Shown here one piece after another: positions 6,706 to 13,127 of a DNA stretch of 18,786 nt (position 1 is the first letter of the stretch; the number at the start of each line of letters is the position of its first letter). This DNA comes from Acidimicrobiia bacterium (lineage in GTDB: Bacteria > Actinomycetota > Acidimicrobiia > Spongiisociales > ZC4RG35). The position numbers were made by a program, and so were the translations under genes. The stretch is taken from positions 1 through 18,786 of the forward strand of contig JAOUGY010000033.1 of assembly GCA_029865445.1 (NCBI GenBank). Reading direction: 5' to 3'. Below the pieces are notes generated by a model that did no database searches, had not been told where the DNA came from, and saw only the letters and a list, made by a program, of their open reading frames with translations.

Positions 6706-7302
6706 TTGATTCGCAATTTGTGCCGGGCGTTGCTCCGGATCCGGGGCTGGACTCTCCTCGGCTCCCCGCCCCAAACGGCGAAGTATGTCGTGATTGCCGC
6801 GCCGCACACGTCGAACTGGGACTTTCCCATCATGCTGGCGATGGCCGGCGCCTTCGGCCTCCGTCTGTCGTGGATGGGGAAGGACAGTCTGTTCCGAGCA
6901 CCCTTCGGCTTCATCATGCGCCGGCTGGGCGGGGTACCCGTCAAGAGGCACACAGCCCACAACGTCGTGGACCAGACAATCGCCGCCTTCGAGGCGGCCG
7001 AGCGCTTCGTTCTGGCCATCCCCGCCGAGGGCACCCGCTCACGCACCGAACACTGGAAGTCGGGTTTCTATCACATCGCCCGTGGCGCCCGGGTCCCCAT
7101 CGCCCCCGCGTTCCTCGACTACTCGAAGAAGGAGGGCGGCTTCCGACCGGCGATCGAGCCCACCGGCGACATCAAAGCCGACATGGACCTGATCCGGGCC
7201 GCCTACGAAGGCGTCTTGGGCAAGGAACCGTCGAATCAAGGCCCGATTCGACTGGCACAAGAGATCCCCAGTTCAACGCCCGGTGGGGGTACTCCGGCGT
7301 GA
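6706..7302 (+). CDS. PlsC-like 1-acylglycerol-3-phosphate acyltransferase family protein
   Basis: A 198-residue acyltransferase of the glycerolipid (LPLAT) superfamily, expected to move an acyl group onto a lysophospholipid or related acceptor at the membrane. Motif I is HTSNWD (34-39), the catalytic HX4D; motif II-like GGVPVKR (75-81); motif III PAEGTRSR (106-113); motif IV VPIAPAF (130-136). The start is TTG at 6706: the frame has a TAG at 6658-6660 and no ATG or GTG between, and GGAG at 6693-6696 is 9 bases upstream. Shorter than classical PlsC (about 240), matching small homologues common in actinobacteria; substrate is unknown. Its stop is a single base away from the stop of the convergent ABC permease gene. 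Confidence 0.9.
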   Translation: MIRNLCRALLRIRGWTLLGSPPQTAKYVVIAAPHTSNWDFPIMLAMAGAFGLRLSWMGKDSLFRAPFGFIMRRLGGVPVKRHTAHNVVDQTIAAFEAAERFVLAIPAEGTRSRTEHWKSGFYHIARGARVPIAPAFLDYSKKEGGFRPAIEPTGDIKADMDLIRAAYEGVLGKEPSNQGPIRLAQEIPSSTPGGGTPA

Positions 7303-7303
7303 C

Positions 7304-8038
7304 TCACACGGCGTCGCGGCGCCGGATCGCCCATGACAGGACTGCCAGCGCCACCGCCACGAGCGCAGCGATCGAAACAATCCCGCCCCCCGCACCAGGC
7401 TTGACCGATCCCAACACATCCATCGCGTCGCGAGGAAGGTCGACCACTCCGGCATAGATCGACAACGCCAGTCGCCAGACCGACGATGCCGCCAGGCCAG
7501 GAACGAACGAGGCGATGATCCCTTCCCAAATGAAGACGTAGCCGAGGCCCACCAGAAGGGAGCGGGAGAAGAGGTAGCCGAGTGGAAGGAAGACCGCTGA
7601 GTATGCGACCGCCGCCGCCGCATACAGGCCGAGCACGGGAAAGGCGAGACTCCAATCTCCGGCCGACAAGCCCGCCCCGAACAGCGCCGGCAACCACCCG
7701 ATGAAGGCGATCAGAAGGGCCGCCATGGTCAGAGCGACCCATGCCGACAACGCGAACGCAACCCTCCCGATGGGCGAGATGAACAAGAACGGCAATGTCC
7801 CGCCGTCGCGCTCATCGCGGAGCACCGCCGTGCCCAGGAACAGCATGGCGATCGACAAGGTGGCGGCCGGTGCGGTGGAGATGACCTCTTGAAACGTCGT
7901 CGCGGCTCGACTTGCGGGCTCGCCCAGCACGGCAACCCACGCCAGCACCCCGGCCACCGAGGCCAGGGCGATCATCCCCGCCAGCCGTTTGCCTCGAAGC
8001 AACCGCTTCAGCAGGTGCACACTGAGCGTGGTGTTCAT
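7304..8038 (-). CDS. ABC-2 type transporter permease (second permease of the operon)
   Basis: A 244-residue integral membrane protein with about six hydrophobic segments, the first near residues 20-38. LRDERDGGTLPFLFISPIGR (about 73-92) is the cytoplasmic coupling-helix region typical of ABC-2 exporter permeases. Its ATG at 8036-8038 overlaps the TGA of the ATPase upstream (ATGA), so it is very likely the membrane partner of that ATPase. Last gene of a four-gene operon that also holds a second ATPase/permease pair. Substrate is not predictable; such exporters move drugs, antibiotics, lipids or peptides. It ends one base from the convergent acyltransferase, so the two transcripts must overlap or terminate within each other's coding region. 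Confidence 0.9.
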   Translation of the reverse strand: MNTTLSVHLLKRLLRGKRLAGMIALASVAGVLAWVAVLGEPASRAATTFQEVISTAPAATLSIAMLFLGTAVLRDERDGGTLPFLFISPIGRVAFALSAWVALTMAALLIAFIGWLPALFGAGLSAGDWSLAFPVLGLYAAAAVAYSAVFLPLGYLFSRSLLVGLGYVFIWEGIIASFVPGLAASSVWRLALSIYAGVVDLPRDAMDVLGSVKPGAGGGIVSIAALVAVALAVLSWAIRRRDAV

Positions 8039-8949
8039 GTCGCTGCCTCCACCAGATACCGGAACACACTCTCCATCGACTCGTCGGCCGGAGCCACCTC
8101 GAAGACCCGGATACCCAGGTCACGGGCGCTGGTGGGAATGCTGTGCGCAAGCCGGGACGGGTCGGCGGTCGTGACTTCACAGGAGTTGCCGTTGAGCGAC
8201 ACTCCGTTCACACCTTCCACGCCCAGGAGCGCCTGAGCCAGATCCCTCGGTCTGTCACATGTGACTCGAACCTGGCGAGGTTTGTCGGTCATCGAAGCGC
8301 GCAACGCTGCGAGGTCGCCGGTGGCTGCGAGACGGCCGTCGACCATCGCCACCACCTGATGGGTCATTCGTTCGACCTCGACCAGCACGTGCGAGGACAC
8401 GATCACGACGACACCCTGCCCGCCCAGGCGGACGAACAGGTCGATGAGGTGCGCCCTCTGCACGGGATCCGCTCCGTTCAACGGTTCATCGAGCACGAGC
8501 ACTTCGGGCCCCGTCACCAGGGCGGCACCCACCTTGGCCCGTTGTTTCATCCCCTTCGAGAACCCGCCCAACTTCCGGTCTGCCACGTCGACGAGCCCAA
8601 CGAGTTCCAGCGTCCGGTCGACCGCCGCTGCAGGCTCGTCCAGCCGGGCGAGCGATGCCTTCAGTGTCATGAAATCCCGAGCGCTGAGATCGGGGTACAC
8701 GGCCTCGTCTTCGGGAACCATCGCAACCTTCGAGTACACAGAACGGTCGACCCGGGGGTCGACGCCGAGAAGACGCACCTGACCCTGGCTGGGGACCTGC
8801 AACCCGGTGAGTACCCGGAGAAGTGTCGTCTTGCCGGCGCCGTTCGGTCCCAACAACCCGGTCACGCCCGGTCCGAACGACACGGTCACGTCTGACAGGG
8901 CCACCTTCTGTCCGAACCATTTGGACAGCCCTATGGCTTCAGCCGTCAT
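8035..8949 (-). CDS. ABC transporter ATP-binding protein (second ATPase of the operon)
   Basis: A 304-residue nucleotide-binding subunit. Walker A GPNGAGKT (34-41), signature FSKGMKQR (130-137), Walker B VLVLDEP (150-156) and the switch His in SSHVL (His187) are all present; as in many ABC-2 exporters the Q-loop position reads MVPEDE, with Glu where Gln is usual. A C-terminal accessory region (about 215-304) is typical of CcmA/NatA-like exporters. The ATG at 8947-8949 overlaps the TGA of the upstream permease, which decides the start over an in-frame codon ten codons earlier. Its own stop overlaps the next permease start. Confidence 0.94.
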   Translation of the reverse strand: MTAEAIGLSKWFGQKVALSDVTVSFGPGVTGLLGPNGAGKTTLLRVLTGLQVPSQGQVRLLGVDPRVDRSVYSKVAMVPEDEAVYPDLSARDFMTLKASLARLDEPAAAVDRTLELVGLVDVADRKLGGFSKGMKQRAKVGAALVTGPEVLVLDEPLNGADPVQRAHLIDLFVRLGGQGVVVIVSSHVLVEVERMTHQVVAMVDGRLAATGDLAALRASMTDKPRQVRVTCDRPRDLAQALLGVEGVNGVSLNGNSCEVTTADPSRLAHSIPTSARDLGIRVFEVAPADESMESVFRYLVEAAT

Positions 8950-9830
8950 GCGAGTCTCCGATAGCTGCGATACACCCATGCCGAACCTGCAACCGCCACA
9001 GCCAGCACCCCACCGACCGCAACCCAGGGCGAGAAACCCGCGAGTTCGGTCGCCGTCGCGCCCATGTCGACATCGAAGAGCCAGTCTCGAATGTGCCGGG
9101 CGAAGCCGTCGAACGCGAGCAGCGAGAAGTACTCACTGCCCGAGAACCCGGCTCGGGTGAGCGTCTCGGCAAGACCGCCGCCCGCGATCACGATGCCGAG
9201 GAACGTGGCGGCCGCGAATGCGGTTCGATCGATGTACGAGGAGACGATGGCGAGCAGCCCTCCGTGAACAAGCGCGAAAGCGAGGGCCACTACGACGACC
9301 TTCCACACGATGTCCATGTTCGAGCCGAGATAGGAGAGGAAGCCGTCGTTGCTCAAACCGGCGCGGCCGAGGTGGAGTGCGAATTGCGGCACGAGATAGA
9401 TCGCCATTGCCATCGACAGGTAGGCGGCGGCCTTGGAGCCGAGGTAGTCGCCCACGGTCATCGGGCGCGAGAAGTAGACCGACGTGACCCCATGGGCCCG
9501 GTCGGGTCCGAGCAGTTCTGGAATCGTCACCGCGAGGAACAGCAATGAGATCCGCGAGTACACGTCGAAGAGCTCCGGGTACGACGGAAGCCCTTCGGAG
9601 GCGGCTGCTGCCAGCGACCCGGCCACATACTGGATCCCGATGAACACCGAGGCGAGCACGACACCGATGGCCAGCAGGCCCCAGGGCAGGACCTTCCGTC
9701 GGGCCTTTCTCCGGAGTCCGAGGATCCTCCGAACCCCGTCGGCGTAGATGGCGCGCCGTACTCCGGAACGACCTCGAAGGGCGCCGTCGTAAGCCCGGTA
9801 GCCGCGATCGAAGATCACCGCATCGCTCAT
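8946..9830 (-). CDS. ABC-2 type transporter permease (first permease of the operon)
   Basis: A 294-residue membrane protein. A cytoplasmic N-terminal stretch of about 47 residues contains FDRGYRAYDGALRGR, a pattern seen in actinobacterial ABC permeases, followed by about six hydrophobic segments (about 48-70, 90-110, 130-150, 175-195, 205-225 and 268-288). The segment GPDRAHGVTSVYFSRPM (about 108-124) is the expected coupling region. It overlaps both neighbours by ATGA: its ATG with the first ATPase's stop and its TGA with the second ATPase's start. It probably pairs with the first ATPase, but the four subunits could also mix into one heteromeric exporter. Confidence 0.9.
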   Translation of the reverse strand: MSDAVIFDRGYRAYDGALRGRSGVRRAIYADGVRRILGLRRKARRKVLPWGLLAIGVVLASVFIGIQYVAGSLAAAASEGLPSYPELFDVYSRISLLFLAVTIPELLGPDRAHGVTSVYFSRPMTVGDYLGSKAAAYLSMAMAIYLVPQFALHLGRAGLSNDGFLSYLGSNMDIVWKVVVVALAFALVHGGLLAIVSSYIDRTAFAAATFLGIVIAGGGLAETLTRAGFSGSEYFSLLAFDGFARHIRDWLFDVDMGATATELAGFSPWVAVGGVLAVAVAGSAWVYRSYRRLA

Positions 9831-10732
9831 GCCGCTCCTCCTGCGGAATCCAGGAACTCGTCCTCCAACGACACCGACCGGCGTCCCATTCGGAATATGC
9901 CGATGCCATTGGCGGTCGCCGAATCACGGATGATGTCGAACACCTGGTCGTCGGGGGCGACGACCGCCACGCGATTGCCGGTCACGGACACGTCGAGTCC
10001 GGCGGCCACGAGGTCTCGGGCGAACCCGTCGACGGCGCCCATCACCTCGACGGTGATCGAAACGTCCGACCGTCGCTCCGCCAGGTCACCTGATCGGATG
10101 AGCTTCCCGGCGTCCAACATCACCACCCGCGTGCAGGTCTCCTCGATGTCGGTCAGAACGTGAGATGACACGATCACGTTGATTCCGAACCCACCGAGAC
10201 GCCGGATCAAGGCGAGCATCTGTTCACGTCCCGCCGGGTCGAGACCGGATGCCGGTTCGTCGAGCAGGACCAGCTTCGGACCGTGCACGATCGACTGAGC
10301 GAGCTTCACCCGTTGTTGCATGCCCGTGGAGAAGTCACCCAAGAATCGGAACCGTTCCTCTTCGAGCCCGACGAGGAACAACGTCTCGGACGCCCGCCGT
10401 CTGGCGTCTTTGGGCGGCACACCGGCGAGCTGAGCGGCGAAGGCTACGAAGTCTGCTGCCGTCTGATCCTTGGGGATGCAGTTGCCTTCCGGCATGTATC
10501 CCACGGTGGCCCTCACCGCCAGCGGGTCGGTCCGGGCGTCGGTACCAAACACCGTGATGGAGCCGGATGTGGGGTGGACGAGGCCGAGCATGATTCTCAG
10601 CAGAGTGGTTTTCCCGGCACCGTTGGCACCCACGAGACCGGTGACACCTGGCTCCACAGTCAGCGAGAGTGCGTCCAGGGCGGTGACTGCGCCGAACCGT
10701 TGGGTCAGGTCTCGAGCGACGACTATCGACAT
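9827..10732 (-). CDS. ABC transporter ATP-binding protein (first ATPase of the operon)
   Basis: A 301-residue ATPase subunit: Walker A GANGAGKT (35-42), the Q-loop position YMPEGN (79-84), signature FSTGMQQR (134-141), Walker B LVLLDEP (154-160), D-loop SGLD (162-165) and His191. It is related to but clearly distinct from the second ATPase of the operon, so the two are not a recent duplication. Start at the ATG at 10730-10732, with AGGA about 10 bases upstream; an upstream in-frame codon would add 15 unconserved residues. First gene of the operon. Two inverted repeats 20-49 bp upstream may be operator sites. A gap of 132 bp separates it from the YdeI-like gene on the same strand. Confidence 0.94.
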   Translation of the reverse strand: MSIVVARDLTQRFGAVTALDALSLTVEPGVTGLVGANGAGKTTLLRIMLGLVHPTSGSITVFGTDARTDPLAVRATVGYMPEGNCIPKDQTAADFVAFAAQLAGVPPKDARRRASETLFLVGLEEERFRFLGDFSTGMQQRVKLAQSIVHGPKLVLLDEPASGLDPAGREQMLALIRRLGGFGINVIVSSHVLTDIEETCTRVVMLDAGKLIRSGDLAERRSDVSITVEVMGAVDGFARDLVAAGLDVSVTGNRVAVVAPDDQVFDIIRDSATANGIGIFRMGRRSVSLEDEFLDSAGGAA

Positions 10733-10751
10733 CGTTGGTGATCCTGGCACA

Positions 10752-10781
10752 CCCGGATGTCTCTGAACATCGGGCATGCCC
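10752..10781. promoter_or_regulatory. Two abutting inverted repeats upstream of the ABC exporter operon
   Basis: CCCG-g-ATGT (10752-10760) pairs with ACATCGGG (10767-10774) around a 6-base centre with one bulged G. Its right arm overlaps a perfect 10-bp palindrome GGGCATGCCC (10772-10781). The pair lies 20-49 bp upstream of the first ATPase start, where an operator for a repressor could sit. It might instead belong to the end of the YdeI-like transcript, but no T-run follows. Base 10756 spoils perfect symmetry of the first repeat. Confidence 0.35.
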
Positions 10782-10864
10782 CTGGTACGGCCCTGAGGCG
10801 CGACTCGATGTCGGGGGCCCCGCCGGACGGCGCCATGGTGATCCGCGTTCTGAAATTCCGCATC

Positions 10865-11323
10865 TCAACGAGGCTTGCCCGCCAGGAAGAGGGCGACAGC
10901 CTTTTCTATCCTTCGAACCCTCGTGTTTTGTCCCTTCGCACCATTGATTAGATCGATGTGATAGCGCTGGATACTGTTGGACAGTCCGTCGAAGAAGGCT
11001 CGCGCGCCCTTCGCCTCAGCCATGGCCGCGGCGAAGTCAGCCGGGACATCGACCGAGCGTGGCTTCGCCGCTACAGCCAGTTCCACCCGGATCGCGTCGC
11101 CGGCCGCGAGACCCGACTCCTTCCGGACGGCGGCGCTGACCGGGATCATCGATCGTCCGGACATGACACCCACCGTCGTCTGGAAGGAGTATCCGTTGAT
11201 CACCACCATCACGGGTGGCCTCTTTCCGGCCCCGAGTGCCTCGATGATCTCTGGCGGGACGACGATTCCCGTGTTGTTGCCGGTGGCGGTGAGGACGGTG
11301 TCAAAGGCATGGGTTGCAGGCAC
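10865..11323 (-). CDS. DUF1905 and YdeI/OmpD-associated domain protein
   Basis: A 152-residue cytoplasmic protein. The N-terminal half (about 4-88) matches the DUF1905 pattern: a small beta-barrel with VVPPEIIEALGAGKRPPVMVVING, GRSMIPVSAAVRKESGLAAGD and a final strand. The C-terminal part (about 93-150) matches the YdeI/OmdA-like helical region with PADFAAAMAEAKGARAFFDGLSNSIQRYHIDLI and a basic repeat-like end. Proteins with this pairing are common in actinobacteria; E. coli YdeI has been linked to bacteriocin and antimicrobial resistance, but the biochemical role here is unknown. The start is GTG at 11321-11323, supported by GGAG five bases upstream. Divergent from the SLH/propeller gene. 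Confidence 0.88.
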   Translation of the reverse strand: MPATHAFDTVLTATGNNTGIVVPPEIIEALGAGKRPPVMVVINGYSFQTTVGVMSGRSMIPVSAAVRKESGLAAGDAIRVELAVAAKPRSVDVPADFAAAMAEAKGARAFFDGLSNSIQRYHIDLINGAKGQNTRVRRIEKAVALFLAGKPR

Positions 11324-11446
11324 GAGATCTCCGAGCGCGAAACAAGAGCTGGATCGAGGTGGAGCCTAGAACGTTCATCAACTCACGTCCGCGAGACCGG
11401 TCCGAACCGCTCTGTATGCCGTAGGGTTCGTTCAGGAGGATCCGTC
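11324..11446. promoter_or_regulatory. Divergent intergenic region between the YdeI-like and SLH/propeller genes
   Basis: For the plus-strand gene there is a -10-like TAGGGT at 11422-11427 and a very strong ribosome site AGGAGGA at 11434-11440. For the minus-strand gene the only clear element is GGAG just before its GTG. A short perfect palindrome GAACGTTC sits at 11369-11376, roughly in the middle, and could be a shared regulator half-site, though 8-bp palindromes arise often by chance. No -35 boxes are clear. Confidence 0.35.
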
Positions 11447-13078
11447 ATGAGGGTGATTCTGGGACTCACGGCGATGGTGATCGTGTCGATGACCCTGCCC
11501 GCCATGGCTACAGCGGAACCGCTCCCTCCGGGTGGAACGTTCTTCGACGACGACGGTCACGTCTTCGAGGGTGCGATCGAGGCGATTCGGGAAGCGGGCG
11601 TCACAGTGGGGTGTGATGCCTACGGGTCGTACTTCTGTCCCGACGTGCCCGTCACCCGCTACGAGATGGCGACGTTCCTGGTCCGCGCCACCGGCTCCAC
11701 CCCGCGGCCACCCGAGAGACTCACGGATGTCACGGGCGTACACGCTCACAATGTCGGCGCCCTCGAGGCGGCGGGTTGGGTGAAGGGGTGCAACCCGCCG
11801 GCCAACACCGCATTCTGCGGCGACCGTCCGATCACCCGCGCCGAGATGGCCACCATGCTGACACGCGCGTTCGAGCTTTCCCCGTCCATGATTGACACGT
11901 TCGATGACGACGACGGCACGGTGTTCGAGGCCGACATCAACGCCATGGCCGCTTCCGGAATCACGGTCGGCTGTGACCCCCCAGCAAACCGTCGTTTCTG
12001 CCCGACCGACGTGGTGACCCGAGGTCAGATGGCGGCGTTCCTGGCCCGGGCGCTGCACCTGCCCACGCCGGCGCCGACCGACGCATTCGATGGTCGTATG
12101 GTGTTCGGCACCCATGGCGCGAGCTTCGGCCTCACTCAGCTCGCCGTGCTCGACGGAACCCGCCTTCCAGTGGTGGTCTCCCGGGAATGGTCGTCGCAGC
12201 CGGAATTGTCTCCCGACGCGGGCACCATCTCCTACATCGACCTGTTCGGGCTGTGCCCGAGCGACAACCCGAAATCTCCCGAATGTGTGAGACGCTTGTT
12301 CTCGATCCCGTTCGAAGGAGGCGCCCGGCGACAGCTGACACCCGACTGGCTCGACGTCGCACCCGGTGTCGACGCCTACATCTGGTCTCCGGACGGTGAA
12401 ACGATCTGGTTGTCGGCAGGGGAGGCCGGAGGTATGTCGATGTGGAGTCTCGACGTGGCCACGCAGGCTCTGGACCGGATCCGAACCATCGAAGAAACGG
12501 GGGCCATCGTGTGGGCCCCGACCGGACTGGCGGCTGCCATCCACGACTCCGCACAGGCGATCACGGTGATCGACCGGACGGGTGGGGTCCTGGATCGCTT
12601 CTCCCACGACAACCGGACGTTGTCGCTCCTGCAGTGGTCCCCGGACGGCACCCGACTGGCCCTGCTCTCCGACGCCACGATGGGCGGGGTCGCACCCGGC
12701 GAATCCGACATCCTCGTCATCACACCTTCGACCGGTGAATGGCGATCCGTGGCCCGTGTCGAGTACGTCACCCACCTCGCCTGGTCACCGGATGGAACGA
12801 GGCTCGCCTACGTCGACTCCGACGGCACCACCGGGGCGGAGAGCATTCACATCGCGACCCTCACCGGTGGGGACCCCGACATCGTGCTCTCGGACATCCC
12901 CGATGGCGTGCTTGGGACGTTCGACTGGTCGCCCGATGGAGACCAGATCGCCTTCGTGACGGGAGGGTCCTCCGGCGACAGCGTGATACACCAGATCCAC
13001 GCAGTCAGGTTGAGCGACGCCGCCATGTGGCCGATCACTCCCCCGGGATTTTGGGCCTTCTCGTATTCCTGGCGCTGA
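11447..13078 (+). CDS. Secreted protein with three SLH-like Cys-paired repeats and a WD40-like propeller
   Basis: A 543-residue exported protein. Residues 1-23 form a signal peptide with cleavage likely after ATA. Three SLH-like repeats follow (about 31-84, 91-145, 151-205), each ending in a TR.(E/Q)MA.(F/M)L.RA helix; each has a pair of cysteines (56/64, 115/124, 176/185) in a GC...FC setting, suggesting one disulfide per repeat. From about 215 on there are beta-propeller (PD40) blades marked by LSPDAGTISYID, WSPDGETIWLS, WSPDGTRLALLS, WSPDGTRLAYVD and WSPDGDQIAFVT. The start is fixed by the signal peptide and by AGGAGGA six bases upstream. SLH-like repeats suggest attachment to the cell envelope; the propeller's ligand is unknown. 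Confidence 0.93.
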   Translation: MRVILGLTAMVIVSMTLPAMATAEPLPPGGTFFDDDGHVFEGAIEAIREAGVTVGCDAYGSYFCPDVPVTRYEMATFLVRATGSTPRPPERLTDVTGVHAHNVGALEAAGWVKGCNPPANTAFCGDRPITRAEMATMLTRAFELSPSMIDTFDDDDGTVFEADINAMAASGITVGCDPPANRRFCPTDVVTRGQMAAFLARALHLPTPAPTDAFDGRMVFGTHGASFGLTQLAVLDGTRLPVVVSREWSSQPELSPDAGTISYIDLFGLCPSDNPKSPECVRRLFSIPFEGGARRQLTPDWLDVAPGVDAYIWSPDGETIWLSAGEAGGMSMWSLDVATQALDRIRTIEETGAIVWAPTGLAAAIHDSAQAITVIDRTGGVLDRFSHDNRTLSLLQWSPDGTRLALLSDATMGGVAPGESDILVITPSTGEWRSVARVEYVTHLAWSPDGTRLAYVDSDGTTGAESIHIATLTGGDPDIVLSDIPDGVLGTFDWSPDGDQIAFVTGGSSGDSVIHQIHAVRLSDAAMWPITPPGFWAFSYSWR

Positions 13079-13115
13079 CAACGCGAGTCGTACTCCGTCG
13101 TCGGCCGGAGCGGCC

Positions 13116-13121
13116 TAGGGT
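13116..13121 (+). promoter_or_regulatory. -10-like box suggesting a leaderless polymerase transcript
   Basis: TAGGGT ends six bases before the polymerase ATG and fits TANNNT. No Shine-Dalgarno is present, so the message may start at the ATG itself. No -35 box is obvious. Confidence 0.4.
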
Positions 13122-13127
13122 CGGCGA

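Noticed and set aside
10958..11446. Long N-terminal extension of the SLH/propeller reading frame on the plus strand
   Set aside because: It lies antisense to the YdeI-like gene, is low-complexity Arg-rich, and a signal peptide with an excellent ribosome site marks the true start at 11447.
11432..12775. 447-codon open frame on the minus strand
   Set aside because: Antisense to the SLH/propeller gene, with Arg/Gly/His-rich composition and no domain; a GC-rich shadow frame.
13079..13127. Terminator hairpin after the SLH/propeller gene (GGCC...GGCC)
   Set aside because: The stem is only four base pairs and no T-run follows.
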